From Mycobacterium sp. 852014-52450_SCH5900713 (lineage in GTDB: Bacteria > Actinomycetota > Actinomycetes > Mycobacteriales > Mycobacteriaceae): a stretch of 64,000 nt of DNA. This document shows, in pieces, positions 15,535 to 25,500 of the stretch. Location of the stretch: the NCBI RefSeq assembly GCF_001667075.1, contig NZ_LZIL01000031.1, forward strand, positions 1-64,000, read 5' to 3'. Below the pieces are notes generated by a model, which was given only the letters and a program-made list of their open reading frames with translations, was not told where the DNA came from and searched no databases. Numbering within the stretch: position 1 is the first letter of the stretch; each line of letters starts with the position of its first letter. The position numbers were made by a program, and so were the translations under genes.

Positions 15535-16287
15535 ATGGGACCGGCGCCGACTCTCGTTCAAGTCACCGACACGGTGTACCTCGCTCAGGGCCACGCCGTG
15601 AACTGGACGGTGGTCGCCGACGACACCGGCGTGATGCTGATCGACGCCGGCTATCCCGGGGACCGCGACGACGTGCTCGCTTCGCTGCGGGAACTGGGCT
15701 ACGACGCCGGCGACGTGCGCGCCATCCTGCTGACACACGCACACATCGACCACCTGGGCTCGGCGATCTGGTTCGCCAACACCTACGGCACGAAGGTGTA
15801 CTGCCACGCGGACGAAGTAGGGCACGCGAAGCGCGAGTACCTGGAGCAGGTCTCGATTTTCGACGTCGCACTTCGCATTTGGCGCCCCCGATGGGCGGTG
15901 TGGGGCCTGCACGTGGTGCGCAGCGGCGGCCTGATCCGAGACGGCATCCCGTCCACCCGGCCGCTGACCGCCGAGGTGGCCGCCGGTCTGCCGGGCCGCC
16001 CGATGGCAATTCCCACCCCGGGACACACCGGCGGGCACTGCTCGTATCTAGTCGACGGTGTGCTGGCCAGTGGCGACGCGCTGATCACCGGCCATCCGTT
16101 GCTGCGTCGCTGTGGGCCGCAGCTGCTGCCGGCGGTGTTCAGCCACAGCCAGGACGATTGCGTCCGCAGCCTGGCCGCGCTGGCCCTCCTGGAGACAGAG
16201 ACGCTGGCGCCCGGCCACGGCGACTTGTGGCGCGGTCCGATCCGCGAAGCCACCGATCGGGCGACCGCGCTTGCCCGCGGGGGATGA
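15535..16287 (+). CDS. Metallo-beta-lactamase-fold hydrolase (Rv0406c-like)
   Basis: The 250-residue protein has the MBL metal motif THAHIDHLGS (HxHxDH), a second-site histidine in TPGHTGGHCSYLV, an aspartate in LASGDALITGHP and a final LAPGHGDLW. These ligands fit a glyoxalase-II-type dinuclear hydrolase. The substrate is unknown. Its position divergent from fgd1 matches Rv0406c. I take the ATG at 15535 because upstream in-frame codons overlap fgd1. The stop is one base before the GTG of the phosphopantetheinyl transferase, so the two are probably co-translated. Confidence 0.9.
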   Translation: MGPAPTLVQVTDTVYLAQGHAVNWTVVADDTGVMLIDAGYPGDRDDVLASLRELGYDAGDVRAILLTHAHIDHLGSAIWFANTYGTKVYCHADEVGHAKREYLEQVSIFDVALRIWRPRWAVWGLHVVRSGGLIRDGIPSTRPLTAEVAAGLPGRPMAIPTPGHTGGHCSYLVDGVLASGDALITGHPLLRRCGPQLLPAVFSHSQDDCVRSLAALALLETETLAPGHGDLWRGPIREATDRATALARGG

Positions 16288-16288
16288 G

Positions 16289-17059
16289 GTGGAAGTCCGC
16301 TGGCTCGCTATGGGCGAGGACGACCTGCCCGCCGGTGAACAATGGCTGACGCCGGCGGAGGCGGCCAGCCTGGCCGCGCTGCGGTTTACCAAGCGGCGCA
16401 GCGAATATCTGCTCCGGCGGCTGGTCGCCAAGCACGCCGTCGCCGCGGTGAGCGGCCGGCCCACCGACCCGGCGGCCCTCGCCGGCATCGAGATCCGCAA
16501 CGCGCCCAGCGGCGCCCCATACGTGTGCGTCGAGGGAACCACGCTCGAGTTGGAGGTGTCGATCACCGACCGCGCGGGTTGGGCGGTCTGCGTGGCGCGC
16601 CCGGCGGCGGGCGAGGGCGCGGAGTCGCCGGTCGGCTGCGACCTGGAGCTGGTGGAGCCACGCACACCGGGCTTCGTTCTCGACTTCCTCACCGCGACCG
16701 AGCAGGAACTCGTTGCCTCGCGCGCCGCCGGCGAAGAGCGAGACATGGCGGCGAACCTGATCTGGTCCGCGAAAGAAAGCGCGCTCAAGGTGTTGCGCAC
16801 CGGACTGCGCCGGGACACCCGCTCCCTGGAGGTGGCGCTGGCGGCCCCGCGCGGTGACGGCTGGGGCGAGCTGACGGTGCGCGCCGCGGAGGGGACGGTA
16901 TTTCCGGGCTGGTGGCGGCGAGACGGTCGTTTCGTGCTCACGGTGGCCACTGAGGTGATCGCGGCGGCGGCCGAACCGCCTGCCGCCCTTGGCGATCCCG
17001 GCGTGCTGGCGGCGGCCCAACCGCGGCATTCTTGGCTCGACCGGCCGCTACAGGGTTGA
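16289..17059 (+). CDS. 4'-phosphopantetheinyl transferase, Sfp type
   Basis: It is predicted to transfer phosphopantetheine from CoA to carrier domains. The 256-residue protein contains both Sfp-superfamily motifs, PVGCDLELVEPR (metal-binding Asp and Glu) and WSAKESALKVL. The start GTG at 16289 lies one base after the upstream stop; ATG 16310 is an alternative. Its 3' end overlaps the stop of the giant carboxylase gene by 12 bp, so it borders the PKS locus and is a natural candidate to activate the carrier domains encoded there. General mycobacterial PPTases (PptT, AcpS) lie elsewhere, so this one may be dedicated; that is inference. Confidence 0.9.
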   Translation: MEVRWLAMGEDDLPAGEQWLTPAEAASLAALRFTKRRSEYLLRRLVAKHAVAAVSGRPTDPAALAGIEIRNAPSGAPYVCVEGTTLELEVSITDRAGWAVCVARPAAGEGAESPVGCDLELVEPRTPGFVLDFLTATEQELVASRAAGEERDMAANLIWSAKESALKVLRTGLRRDTRSLEVALAAPRGDGWGELTVRAAEGTVFPGWWRRDGRFVLTVATEVIAAAAEPPAALGDPGVLAAAQPRHSWLDRPLQG

Positions 17060-20000
17060 CATTCCCCGGTCTAGCGCGTCGACGAGGTAGGGCCGCAGCC
17101 CGCGGGCGGTGATGATGTGGTTGACCGAGCCGACCGCCAGCGCGCGCTCGACCGTGTGCACGCGATCGAACTCGTCGGCCACTTCGCTGAGCTTCTCGGC
17201 GTGGACCGCCGCCGTGAGCTCGGCGAGGTGGGCCCGCGCGCTCGCGGCATCGGAACCCATTGCGTCGCGGGCTGTTTCGGTGGCCTCGCGGACTCGCGGA
17301 TCGGAATCGGTGCGCGCCTCGACGTCCCGGACAAAGACGGTCGCGGCCGCCGGTGCACCGCCGATCACGGAGGCGAATGAGCCCTCGACGGCGGCGATCT
17401 CCAGCCGGTCGTTGAGTTTCGTCGAAAAGACCACGAACGCGCCGCCGTGGTAGCGGGACACCACGACGAAGACGATCGGCCCGCGGAAATTCGTCACCGC
17501 GCGGCCGATTTCGGCCCCGTATTCCAGTTGCCAGCGCCGCATGGATTCCGGCGAGCCGTCGAAACCGGACAGGTTAGCCAGCACGACGACCGGGCGGTTG
17601 CCGCTGGCCGCGTTGATCGCGCGGGCGAGCTTGCGGGACGACTGGGGAAACAGCGTTCCCGACGACCACGAGGTGGGGCCGCCCGCGGGCACGAATCCGC
17701 GCCGGGGCACGGTGTGCGACTCGATTCCGAGCAGGCACACCGGGATTCCGCCGATGTGGGCGTCCCACACGATCGCGGTCTCCGCGCCGCGCCAATGACT
17801 CCAGCGTTCCAGCGGCGCGGAGTCGGCGTCGGCCGCGGCCCGCATCACCGAGCGCATGTCGAACGGTTTCTTCCGCTCGGGATTGTGTTCGGCGGAGAAG
17901 ATTTCGCCAACCGTTGCCATGTCGCATCCGGAGTGCGGCGCGGATCGCACGTCACGGTCCACCGGGTCGGTGGTGGTGCGCCGGCGCGGCCACCGCTCGC
18001 CGGGCAGCACGTAGGTGTACTCGTAATGGCGCAGCAGGATGTCGCAGGCGTCGGCCAGCGTGGGAGCCCAATACTGGCCCTGTCCGTTGGGTCCCATGAT
18101 GCGGTCGAAACCGCCGATACCGAAGTTGTCTTCGGCGGACACCCCGCCGGAAAAGTCCAGTGCCTGTTTACCGGTCAGCACCATCGCGCTGGCCGGCGTC
18201 ATCACCAGGATGCCCCGCGTGTGCATCAGCATCGTCGACTCGCCGTTCCAGTACGGCTGCGCGCCCACGTTCACCCCGGTGACAACGATGTTCACCTCCC
18301 CGCCGGACTGGGTGAACTCGATGAGACGGCGCAGGACGGCGGCGATCCAGTCCATGTTCTCCGTGCCGCTGTCCATCGCGATCTTCGCCCCGGAAGACAG
18401 CGCGAACCACTCGACCGGCACCCGCATCCGCTCGGCCAGATCCAGCGCAGCGATGATGCGCCGGCATTCCGGCTCGGCCAGGTTGCCCAGTCCGCGGGTC
18501 GGATCGCCGAACAGCGCCACCCGGGTCATGCCCTCCGGGATTTTCTCGGTGTCGTTGCCGAGCAGGCCGACGACGATGTTGGCGCTGTTGTTCCCGTACG
18601 GCCGCGACACCGGTGCCAGGCTGCCCTGCTCGTCCAGGTCGTGCTCGACGAACCGCCCGGCGGGAAACCGGGATACGGCCCCGGGCGGAGGCGTGAGCAT
18701 CCGCACGATCTCGTACGGATAGGGAGCACCAAAGCGATTGGCGCGCAATAGCTTCTGCTGATACGCCGTCAACGGGCGGACGGGCTGCTTGTCCGGCGGG
18801 CGTTCGCGTATCGTCATGCCCCCGTCTAAGCCCTCCAGGTCGAGCACGGCATCGCGACCGTCGGGGTAGCGCACACGCAGCACCACCTTCTCCAGCCCGG
18901 CGCCGACCGCCAGCGGTGCCAACGATCCGGCCAGTTCGTCCCACGCCGCGCGGGAAACCTCCCACGGGGGCCGCACGTAGAGCACCATCCGGTTGGTGGC
19001 CGGCCGGTTGCGCGCCTCGAACGTGGTCAGCGCTTCCTGCATCGCCGATAGAGCCAGCAGACCCATCAGCTCCAGGCGCGGGTATCGCACCGCGCCGCCC
19101 GCGGCCCGCACCGGCGTCAGGTCACGCACTTCTGCGAGCGCGAAAAGCCGGTGATCGGTGGGATTGTCGTGGGCCACCGCGTGGAACACGTACACGTCTT
19201 CGGCCGAGCGCAGCCGCCGCAGTTCGAAGTTCGCCAGCCGCCACAACTCGAGCCGCTTGGCCAACATCGGATGCAGATTGCGATAAAGCGCGTCCTCGAC
19301 GAATTGACCGTCCCGCTGCCGGTAGGTCACGTGGTGGGTGCGGAAGCGCTCCGGCGCGGCCCCGTCGAGGGTTGTCACGGTCAGATCCAGGCGCCACAAC
19401 AGGCGCCCGAAATGGCATCCGGCGAGCAGCTTTTCGGCTTCCGCGATGACGGTGTCGATATCCGCCGCCTCGCCGTGCCGCCACAGCTCCAAATCCACCA
19501 CGACCTGCCGATCGGGGTCGGCGGTCCGCAACTGCCCGGCGATCGCCGCGGACAGCTCGGGCAGTTCTGCCCAGGGCGCGTACGCCGTGACCAGGTGAAC
19601 GTGCTTGCTCTCGAAGTTGTAGTCCGCACTGCCCAACATCCATCCGTCATGTTCACCGACGGCCACGTTGCGCAGTCGCCGGATCCGGTAGAACCGGCGG
19701 ATGTACACCTCCGCCAACACCCGGTGCAGCCCCGGGTCGCGGCTGGAACGCCATCGCCGCAGCAGCTCGGCACGCAGCGGCTGCGGGCATGCGACGAGGC
19801 GGTCGATCCGGCGGGACCGGCCGGCGCCGTCGGGTTCGTCCCGCAGCGCATCGAGATCGCGCTGCACACGGGAGTACTCGTGGGTGACGGTCGCCGCCAG
19901 CAGCGGCTCGTCGAAGTAGTGGAACCGCACATCGCGAGCCAGGTCCGCGACGTTGCGCTGGCGACCCTGCATGGCCGCCAGCCGGTCAAGCCGGGACCGC

Positions 20001-22564
20001 ATCTCGGGGTCGGCCACCTTCGCCAGCTCGGCACGGTGGCGGAGTCGGCGCTCGAGGATGGCGGTCACCGCCCCGGCCAGCTCGCCGACCCGGCGAAATG
20101 AGCGGAACATCCAGACAACGGCTTCCTCGAGCTCGGGCGTGCGTTCCAGCCCACGCACCCCGTACCGCGATAGCGCGTGCTCCAGCCGGCGCCGATACGA
20201 GTCCGGCAGCCCGGCCCGGTCCGCGTCCAGCCACTGCAGGAACGACAGCAGGTACTCCCGAGTACTGCCGTCGACGAGCGCCTCCTCGGGCTCGACCTCG
20301 CCGCGCGGCCGGTACAGCGACCCGACGTCGATGAACAGGTCCAGCAAGCTGTCCTCGCAACGCAACAGGTCGGTGTCGGTGGGCGTCGCGATCTCGCCCA
20401 GCCGGCGCTGCCGGCTCAGCATGGCCTGAACCGAGGTGGGATCCAGGTCGTAGCCGAGCAGGTAGGAGCGCAGCGCGCCGTACACGCGCTCGCACGCCGG
20501 CGTTCCGGGTGGCTCCGCGACGCGCAGGCCGGTGAAGTCGACAGCGGCCGCGCCGACGCGCTGACGGGCGTCGGACGTCGCGATGCGGACCACCGGCGCT
20601 CCCGCTTCCACCTGCACGTTCGCGCCGGCTTCGACCGAGGCGACGGTGCCGGCGAACGGCGCTGTGAGAGTGGTTTCCATCTTCATGCTCTCCAGCACGG
20701 CGAGCCGGTCGCCCTCGACGACCTGGTCACCGGGCTCGACGAGGACCGAGACCACGAACGCGGGCCCGGGGCTGCGCACCAGGCCCCCGTCGTCGCGCGA
20801 CACGGTGTGCGCGACGCCGTCGATCTCGACGCGCAGGGTGGCACCTTCCACCACCGACAGCACCCGGTGCGCCACGCCGCCGACCACCACCCGCCGCTCG
20901 TAGCCGTCGCGGTCGGAGACCGTGACGTCCGCGGTGCCGGCGCCGGTGACGCGGTAGGTACGGGCACCGGTGCGGTAAACGTCCACGATGTATCGCTGGC
21001 CCCGGTAACGCAGGCGGCATCGGTGTCCCACCTCTGCCGAGGTTTCGGCACCGCCGCGGGCGGCGCGGGCGTGGAACGCGGCCCGCTCGGCGGCCTCTTC
21101 AAGGTCGTACGACTCCACGGCGGCGACCAGCAGGGCGACCGGGTCCGGGGCGGGCAGGTGCGCCCCCTCCGCGGTCAGCCGGTCCAGCCAGTGGTTGTCG
21201 AAACACCCGTCGCGCACCTCCGGTCGATTGAGCAAGCTCAGCAGGAACGAGCGGTTGGTGGTGCCACCTTCCACCACGATCGTGGTGTCGAGCAGTGCAC
21301 GACGCAGCCGGGCGAGGGCCTCGGTGCGGTCACTTCCCCAGGCGACGATCTTGGCGATCATCGAGTCGAAGTCGGGCGGGATCCGGTCCCCTTCACGCAC
21401 GCCCGCGTCGACGCGGATCCCGTTGCCGGTCGGCAGGCGCAGGCAGGTCAACCGACCCGGCGCAGGGGTGAACGCCTCCTCGGGATCCTCGGCGCATACC
21501 CGGGCCTCGATCGCATGCCCGAACACCTGCGGCGGCGCGCCGACCAGCCGCCCGCCCCGAGCCACGTGCAGCTGCAGTTTCACCAGGTCCAGCCCGGTGG
21601 TCACCTCCGTCACCGGGTGCTCGACCTGCAGCCGGGTGTTGACCTCCATGAACAGGAAGTCCCCGGTGCCCGGGTCGACCAGGAACTCCACCGTGCCGGC
21701 GTTGCGGTAGCCCGCCGCGGCGGCCAGGCGTACCGCCGCTTCGCGGATCGCCCGCTCCCCCTCGGCGTCGAGCACCGTTGACGCCGATTCCTCCAGCACC
21801 TTCTGCCTGCGGCGCTGCAAGGTGCAGTCGCGGACCCCTGCCGCCCACACGGTGCCGTAGTGGTCGGCGATCACCTGTACTTCGACGTGACGGGCGGCCG
21901 GCACGAGCTTCTCCAAAAACACCGTCGGGTCACCGAACGCCAGCTGCGCCTCGGCCCGCGCCGAGGGCAGTGCCGCGGCGAGTTCGGCGGGGCTGTAAAC
22001 CGTTCGGATCCCGCGGCCGCCTCCGCCGGCGGCCGCCTTGACCAGAAGCGGATAGCCGAGCGTGGTCGCGAGTGCGCTGGCGTGGGCCACGTCGTCGACC
22101 GGCCCGCCGCTCCAGCACACCACCGGGACGTCCACCTGCTCGGCGAGCCGTTTGGCGGCCACCTTGTCCCCGAGCCGCCGGATGGTGGCGCTGCCCGGCC
22201 CGACGAAGACGATGCCGGCCTCCTCGCACGCCTGCGCGAAAGACGCGTGCTCGGCGAGGAATCCCCACCCGACCCACACGGCGTCGGCCGCACTCTCGCG
22301 CAGCGCCGCCATCACCGCCGGCTGGTCGAGGTAGCGCGACCGGCGGGTGCCGTCGGCCGGGTCGGCGAAGGTCGCGGTTCCCAGCAGCACGGCCTCGTCG
22401 GCCTGGCGCACATACCAGGCGTCGGCGTCGGCGTCCGTATAGAACACGATGGTCCGGATGGGCGGTTGGTCCCCGGCCTGATTGAGTTCGGCCACCGCGG
22501 TCAGCGCGCGAACCGCGGGTTCACCGCGGTTGACGATCGCCAGCCGGCGAATCTCGTTGTCCAT
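17048..22564 (-). CDS. Single-chain multidomain acyl-CoA carboxylase, eukaryotic-ACC-like
   Basis: This 1838-residue protein contains a whole biotin carboxylase. Biotin carboxylase spans about 1-470, with ATP-grasp loop AAAGGGGRGIRT and EVNTRLQVEHPVTE. A biotin carrier domain lies near 595-665, with biotinyl Lys628 in VLESMKMETT. A long helical central region spans about 690-1140. The carboxyltransferase, about 1190-1800, has two crotonase-type lobes. The second lobe reads GTLFPQSSRKLARAIN, VVVLANLSGFDGSPESM and RYHGGAFVVFSTKLN, close to eukaryotic acetyl-CoA carboxylase and unlike AccA3/AccD subunits. The predicted reaction is ATP-dependent carboxylation of acetyl-CoA or a longer acyl-CoA. 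It starts 12 nt after the PKS stop, with a GAGGGA site overlapping that stop, so it probably supplies the extender unit for the PKS. The acyl-CoA specificity is not visible. Confidence 0.93.
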   Translation of the reverse strand: MDNEIRRLAIVNRGEPAVRALTAVAELNQAGDQPPIRTIVFYTDADADAWYVRQADEAVLLGTATFADPADGTRRSRYLDQPAVMAALRESAADAVWVGWGFLAEHASFAQACEEAGIVFVGPGSATIRRLGDKVAAKRLAEQVDVPVVCWSGGPVDDVAHASALATTLGYPLLVKAAAGGGGRGIRTVYSPAELAAALPSARAEAQLAFGDPTVFLEKLVPAARHVEVQVIADHYGTVWAAGVRDCTLQRRRQKVLEESASTVLDAEGERAIREAAVRLAAAAGYRNAGTVEFLVDPGTGDFLFMEVNTRLQVEHPVTEVTTGLDLVKLQLHVARGGRLVGAPPQVFGHAIEARVCAEDPEEAFTPAPGRLTCLRLPTGNGIRVDAGVREGDRIPPDFDSMIAKIVAWGSDRTEALARLRRALLDTTIVVEGGTTNRSFLLSLLNRPEVRDGCFDNHWLDRLTAEGAHLPAPDPVALLVAAVESYDLEEAAERAAFHARAARGGAETSAEVGHRCRLRYRGQRYIVDVYRTGARTYRVTGAGTADVTVSDRDGYERRVVVGGVAHRVLSVVEGATLRVEIDGVAHTVSRDDGGLVRSPGPAFVVSVLVEPGDQVVEGDRLAVLESMKMETTLTAPFAGTVASVEAGANVQVEAGAPVVRIATSDARQRVGAAAVDFTGLRVAEPPGTPACERVYGALRSYLLGYDLDPTSVQAMLSRQRRLGEIATPTDTDLLRCEDSLLDLFIDVGSLYRPRGEVEPEEALVDGSTREYLLSFLQWLDADRAGLPDSYRRRLEHALSRYGVRGLERTPELEEAVVWMFRSFRRVGELAGAVTAILERRLRHRAELAKVADPEMRSRLDRLAAMQGRQRNVADLARDVRFHYFDEPLLAATVTHEYSRVQRDLDALRDEPDGAGRSRRIDRLVACPQPLRAELLRRWRSSRDPGLHRVLAEVYIRRFYRIRRLRNVAVGEHDGWMLGSADYNFESKHVHLVTAYAPWAELPELSAAIAGQLRTADPDRQVVVDLELWRHGEAADIDTVIAEAEKLLAGCHFGRLLWRLDLTVTTLDGAAPERFRTHHVTYRQRDGQFVEDALYRNLHPMLAKRLELWRLANFELRRLRSAEDVYVFHAVAHDNPTDHRLFALAEVRDLTPVRAAGGAVRYPRLELMGLLALSAMQEALTTFEARNRPATNRMVLYVRPPWEVSRAAWDELAGSLAPLAVGAGLEKVVLRVRYPDGRDAVLDLEGLDGGMTIRERPPDKQPVRPLTAYQQKLLRANRFGAPYPYEIVRMLTPPPGAVSRFPAGRFVEHDLDEQGSLAPVSRPYGNNSANIVVGLLGNDTEKIPEGMTRVALFGDPTRGLGNLAEPECRRIIAALDLAERMRVPVEWFALSSGAKIAMDSGTENMDWIAAVLRRLIEFTQSGGEVNIVVTGVNVGAQPYWNGESTMLMHTRGILVMTPASAMVLTGKQALDFSGGVSAEDNFGIGGFDRIMGPNGQGQYWAPTLADACDILLRHYEYTYVLPGERWPRRRTTTDPVDRDVRSAPHSGCDMATVGEIFSAEHNPERKKPFDMRSVMRAAADADSAPLERWSHWRGAETAIVWDAHIGGIPVCLLGIESHTVPRRGFVPAGGPTSWSSGTLFPQSSRKLARAINAASGNRPVVVLANLSGFDGSPESMRRWQLEYGAEIGRAVTNFRGPIVFVVVSRYHGGAFVVFSTKLNDRLEIAAVEGSFASVIGGAPAAATVFVRDVEARTDSDPRVREATETARDAMGSDAASARAHLAELTAAVHAEKLSEVADEFDRVHTVERALAVGSVNHIITARGLRPYLVDALDRGMSTL

Positions 22565-22576
22565 AGCGAACTTCCC

Positions 22577-25500
22577 TCAGCCGCGCATGACAGCGCGGAT
22601 CGGGGCGACGACGTCCGCGGGCGGTGGCTGCGGCAACGGCACGGTGCGGTATCCGTCGAGCCGCAGCACCGGCCTGCCTTCGTCGTCGCGGACGGTGCAG
22701 ACGAAACCGCCGCGCCCGTCCGGCCGCGCGGTCGCTACGAGCCCGGCCCCTTCGGTCGGGGTCCCGTTCAGGTGCAGCGCATCGACATGCAGCGGCAGGG
22801 CCAGGACACCCTCGGTGCCGGCCTCGAACAGCCCCACGGTCTGGAAGCACAGCTCGACGAGTCGCGGCCCGATCAGCACCGGCTCGCCGGTTTGCGGTGG
22901 CAGCTCGGCGGCGAATCGGGCGGCCGCGCCGTCGTCGCACCTCCACGCCGAACCGACCACCCGATAGGCCGGGCCGTGGAAGTAGAGCCGGTAGACCTGC
23001 TCCGGGCTCAGGGCGGGCACTTCGCCACCGCCAGCAGCGCCGCCGTCGGCGAGGGTCGCCGGCTCGGCCGTCAGCCGCACCGAGCCGGTGAAGTGCACGG
23101 TGCGCTGCGGCTGGTCGCTGCCGGGCAGTGTGCGTTCGGCCGACAGCCGGCATTCGGCGACGAGGTCGTCCCCGTCGGGGCGTACCAGGGCCGTCACCGT
23201 CAGGGTGCGCGGCTCGTCCCGATAGAACTTGAGCGGGGCCCGGAAGTCGACGTTCTCGATGGCGGCGACGTGCAGGTCGGGCGCCAGCAGCCGCGCGGCT
23301 TCGGCGAAGGTCTCCATGCCCATCACGCCGGGCAGCACCGGTGTGCCCTCGATGCGGTGGTGATCCAGGAACGGCCGGGTGGCCGGGTCGAGGGTGGTGT
23401 GCAGCACCAGCCCGTCGTGCACACTGGCGCGGACGACCTCGCCGATCATCGGACCGTCCGGCGTCAGCGAGGCCGGGTTGACGCCGCCGGTGTCGTGCGG
23501 TTCGGCGGTGAGCCCACCGAGCGCCCCGGCGACGACGACCTCGCCGTCGGTCAGGCCGGCGCCCAGTTCGCGCCTGATCCACGCCACCCCCGCCTCGGGC
23601 GGCAGCATCTCGACCCCGGCGGCCGCCATGATCTTCGGGATCGATCCGCGGGTGGCCATGCCGATGCCGCCCCAGGCGGTCCAGTCGATCGCCAGCGTCC
23701 TTACCTCCGGACGGGTGCGGCGCAAATTGCTCAGGATCTTGCACTGCAGGTCGTTGGCGGCGCTGTAGTCGGTCTGGCCCATGTTGCCGAACCGGCCGGC
23801 GACCGAGCTGAACGCCACGACGGCGCCCAGCGGAAGGTCGGCATGCAGCACGTTGAACAACCCGTCACCCTTGACCCCGAGCACCAGGTCGAACTCGGCG
23901 GGCTCCTTGTCGGGGAGCCCGTGGCTGACCTCGACCCCGGCGGCGTGCAGCAGGACGTCGACGCGGCCGCTGGCCTCCCGCACCTGCGCCATCACTTCGT
24001 CCACCGCGGCCGCGTCGGTGAGGTCGACGCTGTGGTAGCGCGCCGAACCACCGGCGGCCTCGACGGCACGAATTGCGGCCAGCGCGGCCTGCAGGCGCTC
24101 CAGGCGGGCCAGTTCCCGCTCGATCAGGACCGGTGTCGGGCGCTCGCCCCGCGCGCGCATCCGATCCGCCAGTTCGACCTTTAACCCGTCGCGGTCTTCG
24201 GTGTACCGGCGCAGGTCGGGGTCTGCCGGGTCGGGTTCCGGAGTGAGGTCCAGCAGGTGGAAGGTGCCCCGCCAGGCCGCGGCGAGATCGGCGGTGATCG
24301 CCGACACGATGCTGCCGGCGGCCCCGGTGACGAGGAACACCGGGTCGGGGCCGAGAGGCTCGCTCGCCTCGGCGGAGAACGGTCGCTCCGCGAGCCCGAC
24401 GCCCCAGCGGCGGCCATCGGCGTGACCGACCTCGACGCAACCGGGGTCGCGCAGGGTCTCATCGATCAGCGCGTCGGCCAGCGCCGCGGTCTTGCGGTTG
24501 ACCGGGAAGTCGACGGCCTTCACCAGCGCCTCGGGGCGCTCGCGCCGGTACGCCTTGGCGAACCCGGTGACCGCGCCACCCAGGGGGCAGGTCGCCCCGG
24601 TCGCGTCGTAGCCGTGGTATCCACCCAGCCGGGTGGCCACGACCAGGAACGGGCTGCGCTCGTACAGGTGCCGCATGGTGGTGTAGAGGTTGCGCACCCG
24701 GCGCCGCAACGCTTCTCGCCAGCCGGCGAGGTCCAAGCGCTCCAGCGGGCCCTCGTCGTCGAGGGCCGCCAGCCAGTAGACGCCGTCGACCTCGTCGCTC
24801 AGGACGGCGCTGACGTCGTCGTCGGGCCGCAGCGCGACCACGTCGACGCCGAGCCGGGTCAGCCGGGCAGTCAGCGCATCGGCGACGCCGCCTTCGTCGC
24901 CCATGACGGCGACGCGCGTGCCCTTGCCGAGCGTGACTCCGGTGGGCACGCAGGCCGCGAGCTCGGGTCGCAGCGCGGGTACGGGCACCCGTCGGGTGAT
25001 CCGGTCGGTGGCGGCAACGTCGCCCTCGATGGTCGGCGGCACCGCGACGGCGCTTTGCGCCGCCTGCGCTGCCTCAGCGGGCGCTTTTGGGTGGGCCTGC
25101 GCCTCCGCCTTGTCGCGGATCCAGGCGATCACATGGTTCAGCGTCGGAAAATCACGAAGCTTGAGGTTCTCATCACGAGCCACCCCGTAGTGCCCCCGGA
25201 TCGCAGCGAAAATCTCGGCCTGCTTGACCGTGTCCACCCCAAGATCGGCCTCCAAATCCAAGTCCAGATCCAACAATTCACGCGGATAGCCGGTCAACTC
25301 GGCCACCGTGCCCACCACCACATCGATGACGTCGTCCCCAGCCGGGACCGCCGGGGCGGCCGCCACCGGGGCCGGCGCCGGGGCCGACGCCTCGGCGGGA
25401 GGAGCCGCCACACCGGCCTTGTCGCGGATCCAGGCGATCACATGGTTCAGCGTGGGAAAATCACGAAGCTTGAGGTTCTCATCACGAGCCACCCCGTAGT

